Part shown: piece by piece, positions 23,111 to 30,628 of the stretch | Numbering within the stretch: the first letter of the stretch is position 1 | Layout: every line of letters begins with the position of its first letter | DNA from: Rubrivivax sp. | GTDB lineage: Bacteria > Pseudomonadota > Gammaproteobacteria > Burkholderiales > Burkholderiaceae_C | DNA: 34,820 nucleotides | Assembly: GCA_016789865.1 (NCBI GenBank) | Contig: JAEUPC010000098.1 | Coordinates: forward strand, 1-34,820 | Reading direction: 5' to 3' | Translations under genes and position numbers: made by a program | The notes under the pieces: model-generated | What the model saw: the letters and a program-made list of their open reading frames with translations, nothing else | Database searches by the model: none | Told to the model about the DNA's origin: nothing

Positions 23111-24490
23111 ATGGAAACCCCGCTTCTCGTCCTGCTGATCCTGCTCAACGGCCTCTTCGCGATGTCGGAGATGGCGCTGTCGGCCAGCCGCAAGGCGCGG
23201 CTGCAGGTGATGGTCGAAGCCGGCGAGCATGGTGCGCAGGCGGCGATGGACCTGCACGAGAACCCGACCAAGTTCCTCTCCACGGTGCAGATCGGCATCA
23301 CCTCGATCGGCGTGCTCAACGGCATCGTCGGCGAGGCCGCGTTCGCCCAGCCGCTGGCCGCCTGGCTGACGCGCGAGGTGGGCGTCGGCACGCAGCTGGC
23401 CGGCTGGGGCGCGACCGCCCTCGTGGTGCTGCTGATCACGGTGCTCACCATCATCTTCGGCGAGCTGGTGCCCAAGCGCCTGGGGCAGCTGTACCCCGAG
23501 ACGGTGGCGCGGCTGGTGGCGCCGCCGATGATGGCGCTTTCGGCGGCCACGCGGCCCCTGGTCAGCTTCCTGAGCCTGGCCACCGAAGCGATGCTGCGCC
23601 TGGCCGGCATTCGCTCCGACTCGGCGCGTGCGGTGACGCAGGAAGAGATTGCCGCCAGCCTGGAAGAGGGTGTCGATGCCGGCGTCATCGAAGCCCAGGA
23701 GCACCAGATGGTGCGCAATGTCTTCCGCCTCGACGACCGCCAGATCGGCTCGATGATGATTCCGCGCGCCGAGATCCAGTGGCTGGAACTGGACGACCCG
23801 CTTCCTGTGCTGCTGGCGCGCGCCACCGACAGCGGCCACACGCGCCTGCCGGTGTGCCGCGGCTCGCTGGACGATGTCGTCGGCGTGCTCGGCGTACACC
23901 GGTTGCTCGGGCCGCTGGCGCGCGGCGAGTCGCCCGCCATCGACGCGCTCATCGACGCGCCGGTGTTCGTGCCCGAGACGCTGTCGGGCATGGAGCTGCT
24001 CGATCACTTCCGCCGCAGCAGCGCCGAGCTCGTGTTCGTGGTTGATGAGTACGGTGCCGTGCAAGGCGTGATCACCGAGCGCGATCTGCTGGAGGCCATC
24101 ACCGGCGAGTTCGCCACCGGGGCCGCCGAAGACGCCTGGGCCGTCCGGCGCGACGAGGACAGCTGGCTGATGGACGGCCTGATTCCGGTGCCCGAGCTGA
24201 AGGACCGCCTCGACCTGAAGGACCTGCCCGAAGAGGACCGCGGCCGCTACAACACGCTGGCCGGCATGATCATGCTGCTGCTGGGTCGCCTGCCCCGCAC
24301 CGCCGACACCGTGCACTGGGGCGGCTGGCGCTTCGAGGTCGTCGACCTCGACGGCAAGCGCGTCGACAAGGTGCTGGCCGAGCGCGAGACGCGGGCCTCC
24401 TTGCCGGGTGAACTTGTCGCGGTCACCGCGTCAGCCTCGTCGCCTTCCCGTGCTGCCCCTGCTTCGCCCACTCCCGGAGAACGCCCTTGA
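23111..24490 (+). CDS. CNNM/CBS/CorC-domain membrane protein (hemolysin-family, probable Mg/Co efflux)
   Basis: A 459-residue inner-membrane protein. The CNNM (DUF21) domain spans residues about 1-190: a first helix METPLLVLLILLNGLFAMSE, two more near 57-80 and 97-117, and the conserved FGELVPKRLGQLYPE. A CBS pair follows (about 215-330: IPRAEIQWLELDDPL, VFVVDEYGAVQGVITERDLL), then a CorC_HlyC domain (about 345-430, DSWLMDGLIPVPELKDRL, HWGGWRFEVVDLDGKRVDKV). Family members are linked to divalent-cation efflux and ATP sensing by the CBS module; the hemolysin label is historical. The last 25 residues are A/S/P-rich. Its TGA overlaps the TTG start of the SapC gene, so the two are translationally coupled. 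Confidence 0.93.
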   Translation: METPLLVLLILLNGLFAMSEMALSASRKARLQVMVEAGEHGAQAAMDLHENPTKFLSTVQIGITSIGVLNGIVGEAAFAQPLAAWLTREVGVGTQLAGWGATALVVLLITVLTIIFGELVPKRLGQLYPETVARLVAPPMMALSAATRPLVSFLSLATEAMLRLAGIRSDSARAVTQEEIAASLEEGVDAGVIEAQEHQMVRNVFRLDDRQIGSMMIPRAEIQWLELDDPLPVLLARATDSGHTRLPVCRGSLDDVVGVLGVHRLLGPLARGESPAIDALIDAPVFVPETLSGMELLDHFRRSSAELVFVVDEYGAVQGVITERDLLEAITGEFATGAAEDAWAVRRDEDSWLMDGLIPVPELKDRLDLKDLPEEDRGRYNTLAGMIMLLLGRLPRTADTVHWGGWRFEVVDLDGKRVDKVLAERETRASLPGELVAVTASASSPSRAAPASPTPGERP

Positions 24491-25290
24491 TCAACCAGAA
24501 CCTGCACAAGCAACCGGTCGCGCTGGACAACCGGCAGCACCGCCACCACAAGGTGAGCTTTCCCGTCACCGACTGGTCGGTGGCCTCGCGGCTGAACGCC
24601 ATCTTCGTGGCCGCCACCGAGTTTGCCGACGTGTGCAAGGAGTTCCCGATCGTCTTCGTGCGCGCCGGGCGCGAGACCGACGGCCGCGACCAGATCGCGC
24701 CGATCGCCGTGCTGGGCGTGGTGGGCGAGGACAACCTCTACCTCGAAGGTCCGGGCCTGAGCCAGTGGCGCGCCGCCTACAAGCCGGCCGTGCTGCAGGC
24801 CTATCCGTTCTGCATCGGCCGCGTCGACGACCAGCGCTTCGCGGTGTGCGTGGACATGGCCTGGCCGGGCGTGGGCACCGAACTCGGGCAGCCGCTGTTC
24901 GACGACCAGGGCGAACCCGCTGAACTCCTGAAGGCGATGCGCCAGCACATGGAAGTGCTGGAAGGCGAGGTCCAGGCCACGCGCCAGTTCGGCGCCAAGC
25001 TGCTGGAGCTTGACCTGCTGCGCGACATGCGTTTCGACGCCACGCTGCCCGACGGCCGCAAGCACTCCGTGGACGGTTTTCTCACCGTCGATGCCGACAA
25101 GGCACAGAACCTGCCCGACAACGTGGTGGGGGAACTGCACCGCAACGGCATGCTGGGCCTCATCCAGCTGCACTGGGCCTCGCTGGGGCTGATGCGGCGG
25201 TTGATCGACTGGCATCTGGCGCGGCATCCGGCAGGCGCGGCCGCCCCGGGCGCTGCGCCGGCGAACGGGGCGGCGCCGGCTTCGGCGTAA
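24487..25290 (+). CDS. SapC-family protein
   Basis: A 267-residue soluble protein. Its features match the SapC family (Pfam SapC): HHKVSFPVTDWSVASRLNAI, FADVCKEFPIVFVRAG, PIAVLGVVGEDNLYLEG, WRAAYKPAVLQAYPFC, and C-terminal NGMLGLIQLHWASLGLMRRL. The family is named after a Campylobacter S-layer locus gene; its biochemical role is not settled, and no enzyme motif is visible. The start is TTG 24487: GGAGA at 24476-24480 is well placed (6 nt), and the codon overlaps the stop of the CNNM gene (TTGA). The last 20 residues are Ala/Pro-rich. It ends 136 bp before the convergent moeB-like gene; that gap shows no clear terminator. Confidence 0.87.
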   Translation: MINQNLHKQPVALDNRQHRHHKVSFPVTDWSVASRLNAIFVAATEFADVCKEFPIVFVRAGRETDGRDQIAPIAVLGVVGEDNLYLEGPGLSQWRAAYKPAVLQAYPFCIGRVDDQRFAVCVDMAWPGVGTELGQPLFDDQGEPAELLKAMRQHMEVLEGEVQATRQFGAKLLELDLLRDMRFDATLPDGRKHSVDGFLTVDADKAQNLPDNVVGELHRNGMLGLIQLHWASLGLMRRLIDWHLARHPAGAAAPGAAPANGAAPASA

Positions 25291-25426
25291 GCCGCCGGTC
25301 GCGCCGCCCCGCACCCGCCGTCTTCGGTGGCACCTGGGCTGGTCTTCGTGGGCCAGGTCCCGACGCGGGCGCCCGGCCTCACCACGGCCTGTGGCCCTGA
25401 CGCATTCGATCGATCGCGAAGCCGTT

Positions 25427-26230
25427 TCAGGCGCGGCAACCCGCGGGCAGTCCGGCCAAGGCAGTGAGTTCGGCCTGTTCGGCGGCGCCGCCGCATACCG
25501 GGCAGCCGGGCTGGCGTGCGATGCGCACCTCGTCCCAGCGCATGGCGCGCGCGTCCAGCATGAGCAGCCGCCCGGCCAGCGAGGTGCCCACGCCGGCCAG
25601 CAGCTTCAGCGCCTCGGCCGCCTGCATCGTGCCGATGATGCCCACCAGCGGCGCGAACACGCCCATCGTCGCGCAGGCCGCCTCCTCGAACGCCACGCCC
25701 GGCGGGAACAGGCAGCCGTAGCAGGGGGCCTCGGGCGAGCGCGTGTCGTAGATCGAGATCTGGCCGTCGAACCCGATGGCCGCGCCACTGACCAGCGGCT
25801 TCTTCGCGCGCACGCAGGCCGCGTTCACCGCATGTCGGGTGGCGAAGTTGTCGCTGCAGTCGAGCACCACATCGGCCTGGGCCACCCAGTCCGCGAGGTT
25901 GGCGGCATCGGCGCGCTGGCGCAGCGCACGCACCTGCACGTCGGGGTTGATGGCGGCGATGCTGGCACGCGCCGAGTCGGCCTTGGGCTGGCCGACGCGC
26001 GACAAGTTGTGTGCGATCTGCCGCTGCAGGTTGGTGACGTCCACCGTGTCGTGGTCGACCAGCGTCAGCCGGCCGACCCCCGCGGTACCGAGGTACAGCG
26101 CGACCGGCGAGCCCAGGCCGCCGGCCCCGATGACCAATGCGTGGGACGCCAGCAGCCGCTGCTGCCCCTCGACGCCGATGTCGTCCAGCAGCACGTGGCG
26201 CGAGTAGCGCAGCAACTGGTCGTCGTTCAT
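25427..26230 (-). CDS. moeB: MoeB/ThiF-type adenylyltransferase (sulfur-carrier activating enzyme)
   Basis: A 267-residue E1-like enzyme that adenylates the C-terminal Gly-Gly of MoaD/ThiS-type sulfur carriers. Features in order: LLRYSRHVLLDDIGVEGQQR, nucleotide-binding GAGGLGSPVALYLGTAGVG, DVTNLQRQ (Arg/Gln finger), VLDCSDNFATR, and a zinc site from CYGC (near residue 170) and CPVC (near 245). Whether it serves MoaD, ThiS or both cannot be told from sequence; moeB is the likelier name because a MoaD-like carrier and a tungsten/molybdenum enzyme lie 6-8 kb away. It has no rhodanese domain. Starting at ATG 26230 gives the usual length; CACAAT lies 6 nt upstream. It is divergent from the TonB receptor. 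Confidence 0.92.
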   Translation of the reverse strand: MNDDQLLRYSRHVLLDDIGVEGQQRLLASHALVIGAGGLGSPVALYLGTAGVGRLTLVDHDTVDVTNLQRQIAHNLSRVGQPKADSARASIAAINPDVQVRALRQRADAANLADWVAQADVVLDCSDNFATRHAVNAACVRAKKPLVSGAAIGFDGQISIYDTRSPEAPCYGCLFPPGVAFEEAACATMGVFAPLVGIIGTMQAAEALKLLAGVGTSLAGRLLMLDARAMRWDEVRIARQPGCPVCGGAAEQAELTALAGLPAGCRA

Positions 26231-26236
26231 GGGCGT

Positions 26237-26242
26237 ATTGTG
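26237..26242 (-). promoter_or_regulatory. moeB: -10-like CACAAT before moeB
   Basis: On the minus strand CACAAT lies 6 nt before the ATG of the MoeB-like gene, leaving no room for a ribosome site, so a leaderless mRNA is possible. No convincing -35 was identified. Confidence 0.4.
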
Positions 26243-26275
26243 GCCGGCCCCTCGGGGCCGGGCGTCGCCCGTTGC

Positions 26276-26351
26276 GGGTTGCTCCAGCTTGGCGCAGCGG
26301 GGCTGGGGTTGCTCCACACCGAGCAGGTTTGCCCCAGGTTGTCGCAGCGGG
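26276..26351 (+). repeat. Imperfect direct repeats upstream of the TonB receptor
   Basis: Two near-matching copies of a 26-nt unit lie here, at 26276-26301 (GGGTTGCTCCAGCTTGG then CGCAGCGGG) and 26325-26351 (AGGTTTGCCCCAGGTTGT then CGCAGCGGG), with a half copy GGGTTGCTCCA at 26306-26316 between them. The array ends 22 bp before ATG 26374 and 46 bp before ATG 26398 of the receptor gene. It could be a tandem operator or a leader RNA element. It does not match the cobalamin or TPP riboswitch boxes I know. Confidence 0.5.
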
Positions 26352-26397
26352 CGCGCTGCCCGAGAGTTCCGGCATGGGCCAACTCCGTGCCTGTTGC

Positions 26398-28578
26398 ATG
26401 CCCGTTCGCACCGACGGGCGCCACCGCTCGCGGCCGGCACTCGGGCGCCGGGCGGTGGCGCTCGCTGCGGTTGCGCTGCTCGGTGGCGGCGAGGCGGCGT
26501 TCGCGCAGGCTGCGGGCGAGGCGCCGGCGGCCCGTGTCGTGGTCACCGGCTCGGTCGCCGAGCGTTCGCTGGCCGATGCACCCTACGCCGTGAGCGCGGT
26601 CGACCGCGAAGAACTGCGTGCCGCCGGGCCGCAGATTCACCTGTCGGAGGCGATGGCGCGCGTGCCCGGCCTGACGGTGGCCAACCGCTGGAACTACGCG
26701 CAAGACCTGCAGATCGGCTCGCGCGGCTTCGGCGCGCGCGCCACCTTCGGCGTGCGCGGCCTGCGCCTGTACAGCGACGGCATCCCGGCCAGTGGCCCCG
26801 ACGGCCAGGGCCAGGTCTCGCACTTCGACCTCGCAGGGGCTGAGCGCATGGAGGTGTTGCGCGGGCCCTTCTCGGTGCTGTACGGCAACAGCTCGGGCGG
26901 CGTCATCTCGCTCATCAGCGCGCCGGTGAAGAGCACCCGGCTGGAAGGAGCCGTCGATGGCGGTTCGTTCGGCCTGCGCCAGGTGCGTGTGCAAGGCGAA
27001 GCCGTGCTCGCCCCGGGCCTGGACTTGCGGGCCGGCGCCGCCGCCATGGAGGTGCAAGGCTTCCGGCCGCACAGCGAGGCCGAGCGCCGCACAGCCAATC
27101 TGCGGCTGAACTGGCAGGCCTCGCCGCACGACACGTGGCTGGTGAGCGTGAATCATCTCAACCAGCCGGCGCAAGACCCGCTTGGCCTGGACCGCGCGCA
27201 GTTCGACGCCAACCCGCTGCAGACCTCACCACTGGCGACCCAGTTCGACACCCGCAAGACCACCGAGCAGACACAGCTGGGCACGCGCTGGCGGCACCGC
27301 TACGCCGCCGGCCTGCTGCGCGAAGCGCAGGTGGCGGCCTATGCCGGGCGGCGCGATGTCACGCAGTTCCTGTCCATCAACCAGGCCACGCAGGCCAACG
27401 CGCGCCACGGCGGCGCGGTGATCGACTTTGTGCGTGACTACCACGGCGCCGAGGCTCGCGTACGGCTGGCGCTCGACGCGCTGGATGTCGTGGCCGGCGT
27501 CGCTGCCGACCGCCAGCGCGATGCGCGCCGAGGCTTCCTCAACTACCTCGACCCGGCCGCCGTGCCGCAGGTCTACGGCGTGCTGGGCGCGTTGCGCCGC
27601 GACGAGGTCAACCGCGCCACCACCGACGACGCGTACGTGCAGGCCGAGTGGGCCTTCGCCGCCGACTGGTCGCTTGGCGCGGGCCTGCGCAGCGGCCGCG
27701 TCACGCTGTCCACCCAGGACTTCTATGTCGCGGGCGTCAACGGCGACGACTCCGGCAGCCGCCGCTTTTCGTACACCAACCCGGTGCTCGGCCTGCGGCT
27801 GAAGGCCGCGCCGGGCCTGAACCTGCATGCCGCGGCGGCGCGTGGTTTCGAATCGCCCACGCTGGGCGAGCTGGCCTACCGGCGCGACAACGTGGGCGGC
27901 TTCAACTTCGCGCTGGTGCCGCAGCGAAGCGAGCAGTTCGAGCTCGGCGCGAAGTGGCGCGCGGGCGCGCTGCAGCTGGACGTGGCGGCTTTCGAGGTGC
28001 ATGTGGACGACGAGATCGCCGTGGCCACCAATGCCGGCGGGCGTGCCTCGTTCCAGAACGTCGGTCGCACGCTGCGCCGCGGGCTGGAAGTGGCTGGCCG
28101 CTGGGCCTTCGGCAGCGGCTGGAGCGCGGCGCTGGCCGCCACGGCGCTGGACGCCACCTACCGCGACAGCTTCCTCACCTGCACGGCCGCGCCATGCGCC
28201 ACGCCCAACGTGACCGTACCGGCCGGCAACCGCATCGCCGGCACGCAGCGGGGCAATGCGTTTGCCGAACTGGCCTGGCGCAGCCCGGCATTCGGCCAGT
28301 TCGCCGGCGAGCTGCGGCATGCGCGGGCGCTCATGGCCAACGACGCGAACAGCGACGCCGCCGCTCCCTACACGCTCGTCGGCCTGCGCTGGGCGCATCG
28401 CGCCAGCGCGGTGGCATGGTTGGGCGGTGGCTGGCACGCGGAATGGCTGCTGCGCGTGGACAACCTGCTGGACAAGCGCTATGCCGGCAGCGTGATCGTC
28501 AACGAGGCCAATGCACGCTTCTTCGAGACGGGCGCACCGCGCGCGGTCGGTCTGACCTTGCGCCTGGTCGGGCCATAG
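26398..28578 (+). CDS. pqqU: TonB-dependent outer-membrane receptor, PqqU (YncD)-like
   Basis: A 726-residue receptor. A signal peptide (core VALAAVALLGGGEAAFA) ends near residue 33, followed by a TonB-box-like RVVVTG. The plug contains YAQDLQIGSRGFGARATFGV, LYSDGIPASGPDGQGQ and RMEVLRGPFSVLYGNSSGGV; the barrel has FDTRKTTEQTQLGTR, NGDDSG, RGFESPTLGELAYR and DNLLDKRYAGSVIVNEAN. From memory these blocks match E. coli YncD, now PqqU, the importer of the cofactor pyrroloquinoline quinone. Downstream genes belong to a quinoprotein relay set, which supports PQQ as cargo. ATG 26374, eight codons upstream and with a GAGAG site, is an alternative start. The C-terminus (TLRLVGP) lacks the usual terminal aromatic residue. 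Confidence 0.87.
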   Translation: MPVRTDGRHRSRPALGRRAVALAAVALLGGGEAAFAQAAGEAPAARVVVTGSVAERSLADAPYAVSAVDREELRAAGPQIHLSEAMARVPGLTVANRWNYAQDLQIGSRGFGARATFGVRGLRLYSDGIPASGPDGQGQVSHFDLAGAERMEVLRGPFSVLYGNSSGGVISLISAPVKSTRLEGAVDGGSFGLRQVRVQGEAVLAPGLDLRAGAAAMEVQGFRPHSEAERRTANLRLNWQASPHDTWLVSVNHLNQPAQDPLGLDRAQFDANPLQTSPLATQFDTRKTTEQTQLGTRWRHRYAAGLLREAQVAAYAGRRDVTQFLSINQATQANARHGGAVIDFVRDYHGAEARVRLALDALDVVAGVAADRQRDARRGFLNYLDPAAVPQVYGVLGALRRDEVNRATTDDAYVQAEWAFAADWSLGAGLRSGRVTLSTQDFYVAGVNGDDSGSRRFSYTNPVLGLRLKAAPGLNLHAAAARGFESPTLGELAYRRDNVGGFNFALVPQRSEQFELGAKWRAGALQLDVAAFEVHVDDEIAVATNAGGRASFQNVGRTLRRGLEVAGRWAFGSGWSAALAATALDATYRDSFLTCTAAPCATPNVTVPAGNRIAGTQRGNAFAELAWRSPAFGQFAGELRHARALMANDANSDAAAPYTLVGLRWAHRASAVAWLGGGWHAEWLLRVDNLLDKRYAGSVIVNEANARFFETGAPRAVGLTLRLVGP

Positions 28579-28605
28579 CCGCCCGCGGCCCCCTCGCTTT
28601 GCCCC

Positions 28606-29478
28606 ATGCATGCCGCCGTGCCCCGCAGGCCGATGACCATCGCGAATCAACGCCCGACCCGCCGCTCGCTCCTCGCGCGGGCTGCCGCCGTGATGGCGAG
28701 CGCCTTGCCGTGCGCGCGCACATCGCGGGCGCAGGGCGCCGCGGCCCCCGCCGATGCCTTCGAGGGCGACCCCTTCAAATCGCACCCCTGGCCCGACATG
28801 CGCCGGGAGTTCCTCGGCCGCACCGCCCGGGCGACTTTCGACGATCGCGTGCAGGTGCAGGGCCCGGGCTTCGCCGAGGATCCAATGAACGTGCCGATCA
28901 GCGTGCGCGTCGATCCGGCGCTGGGCCGGGTCGAGGAAATCGTCGTGCTGGTTGACCGCAACCCGATCCGCAAGGTGTTGAGCTACGAGCCGCTGCGGGC
29001 GTTGCCGGCCGTGGCCTTTCGCTTCAAGCTCGAGCAGGGTTCGCCGGTGCGTGCCGCGGTGCGGCTGGCCGGTGCGCCGGGGCGCTGGGTGGTCGGCAGC
29101 ACCTGGGTCGATTCGGCCGGCGGCGGCTGCACCGTGGCCGGTGCCACGCGCAAGGACGGCACCTGGTCGAAGACGCTGGGCGAGGTGAGCGGCAGGCTTT
29201 TCTCGCCGGCGCCGGGCCAGGCGGCCTATGCGTCGCGGCTGCGCCTGAAGGTGATGCACCCGATGGACACCGGCCTGGTGGCCGGCATTCCGGCCTTCTA
29301 CCTGAACCGCTTGTCGCTGCGCGACGGTGACGACCGCGAACTCGCGCGCCTGCAGGGCTTCGAGCCGCTGGCCGAGAACCCGGTGTTCTCGTTCGATTTC
29401 GCGGTGCCGCCCAAGGGTGGCGTGCACATCGTGGGCACCGACAACAACGGCAATCGCATCCGGAGCCGCGTGCCATGA
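28606..29478 (+). CDS. Quinoprotein dehydrogenase-associated SoxYZ-like fused carrier (Tat-exported)
   Basis: A 290-residue periplasmic protein. The N-terminus carries a twin-arginine signal (RPTRRSLLARAAAVMASALP), as SoxY proteins do. Residues about 50-185 resemble SoxY, with the sulfur-carrier type Cys175 in SAGGGCTVAGATR, now internal because a SoxZ-like domain follows (about 195-290, SRLRLKVMHPMDTGL then FAVPPKGGVHIVGTDNNGNR). The fusion fits a family found beside PQQ-dependent dehydrogenases and thought to act in a redox relay; true thiosulfate oxidation genes are absent. ATG 28633 is an alternative start that keeps the Tat motif. The gene follows pqqU by 27 bp and overlaps the next by ATGA. 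Confidence 0.88.
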   Translation: MHAAVPRRPMTIANQRPTRRSLLARAAAVMASALPCARTSRAQGAAAPADAFEGDPFKSHPWPDMRREFLGRTARATFDDRVQVQGPGFAEDPMNVPISVRVDPALGRVEEIVVLVDRNPIRKVLSYEPLRALPAVAFRFKLEQGSPVRAAVRLAGAPGRWVVGSTWVDSAGGGCTVAGATRKDGTWSKTLGEVSGRLFSPAPGQAAYASRLRLKVMHPMDTGLVAGIPAFYLNRLSLRDGDDRELARLQGFEPLAENPVFSFDFAVPPKGGVHIVGTDNNGNRIRSRVP

Positions 29479-30530
29479 CCGCCTCGCGGCCGCGCACGGG
29501 GGGGCGCCGCCGCGGCGCCGGTGCGCCAGGCGGGCTGGCCGCCTTGATCCTTGCCGCCGGCTGCCTGGCCGCCACACCGTTGGCGGCGCGGGCCCAGGCT
29601 GCGACGCAGGCCGCGGCCGCGCGCGCCAACCCGGCCACGCTCGACTACCGCCTGCAGGCGCGCAGCCTGGCGCCCAACGTCTGGGTGGTGGAAGGCGACA
29701 ACGACGACTTCCACCCGAAGAATGGCTGCAACATCATCAACACCGGCTTCATCGCCACGGGCGCCGGCGTACTGGTCATCAACACCGGGCCCAGCCGCCT
29801 GTACGGCGAACAGCTGCGCGCACTGATTGCAAGCACCACGCGCGAGCCGGTGGTGCAGGTGCTGCACCTGAACCTGCATCCCGACTACTTCCTGGGCAAC
29901 CAGGCCTTCGTCGACGTGCCGCGGGTGGCCACGGTGGCCACGCGCGCCGGCATCGCGCGCGAGAGCGGGGCCTACGAGGCGAACCTGTATCGCCTGTGCG
30001 GCGACTGGATGAAGGGCACCGCCGCGGTCGCGCCCGACAAGACCCTCGAGGCGCCAGTGGCCCAGCCGGCCAGCGGGCGCATGCGCCTGGGCAGCAGGGA
30101 GTTCGACTGGCTTCAGCTCGAAGGCCACACCGACAGCGACCTGGTGCTGGTCGATCGCGACAGTGGCGTGGCCTTCGTCGGTGGCCTGGTGTTCCACCAG
30201 CGCGTGCCAACGACGCCGCACGCGCGCGTGGCGCCGTGGCTGGCTGCGCTCGACCGGCTGGACAAGCTCGGGCTGCGCACGGTGGTGCCCAGCCACGGCC
30301 CGGTGCACGAGGGCACTGCGGGGCTGTCGGGCACGCGGCGCTTCCTGCAATGGCTGGACGGCGCCTTCACGAAGCACGCCGCCGAGGGCCTGGACATGAA
30401 CGAGGTGCTGCGCGCCCCGGTGCCCGAGGAGTTTCGCCGCTGGGCGGCCTTTGCCACCGAGTACGTGCGCAATGTGGCGCACTTGTACCCGGGCTACGAG
30501 CGGCAGGCGCTGGGCGAGCCCCGGCGTTGA
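29475..30530 (+). CDS. Quinoprotein relay metallo-beta-lactamase-fold protein (SoxH-like), degraded metal site
   Basis: A 351-residue exported protein; the signal peptide (GLAALILAAGCLAATPLAAR then AQA) ends near residue 42. The fold is recognisable: NGCNIINTGFIATGAGVLVI, HLNLHPDYFLGNQAF, LEGHTDSDLVLVD, FVGGLVFHQRVPTTPH and VPSHGPVHEG. The sequence and neighbours fit the quinoprotein relay system metallohydrolase family. However, the HxHxDH motif reads N133-x-H135-x-D137-Y138, and the usual Asp in VGDLVF is Gly; His218 and His274 remain. Two-zinc hydrolase activity is therefore doubtful. Its ATG overlaps the SoxYZ-like stop, so the two are translationally coupled. It converges on the regulator at 30629 with 98 bp between; that gap holds no obvious terminator. 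Confidence 0.86.
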   Translation: MTASRPRTGGRRRGAGAPGGLAALILAAGCLAATPLAARAQAATQAAAARANPATLDYRLQARSLAPNVWVVEGDNDDFHPKNGCNIINTGFIATGAGVLVINTGPSRLYGEQLRALIASTTREPVVQVLHLNLHPDYFLGNQAFVDVPRVATVATRAGIARESGAYEANLYRLCGDWMKGTAAVAPDKTLEAPVAQPASGRMRLGSREFDWLQLEGHTDSDLVLVDRDSGVAFVGGLVFHQRVPTTPHARVAPWLAALDRLDKLGLRTVVPSHGPVHEGTAGLSGTRRFLQWLDGAFTKHAAEGLDMNEVLRAPVPEEFRRWAAFATEYVRNVAHLYPGYERQALGEPRR

Positions 30531-30628
30531 ACGCAATGGCCGCCTTGCCGCGCGGATGCGCCTGCGGGCACATGGCGGCGGGCGGGAGGCCAAGGCGCGC
30601 AGCGGCGGCCAGCCGCCCGGGGCTCAAT

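Noticed and set aside
25291-25426. Bidirectional terminator or small gene in the SapC-moeB gap
   Set aside because: No stable hairpin with a T-run and no frame with a start signal was found.
28606-29478. Genuine thiosulfate-oxidising SoxY/SoxZ
   Set aside because: The Y and Z domains are fused, the Cys motif is internal, and no soxA, soxX, soxB or soxC neighbours exist; the quinoprotein-associated family fits better.
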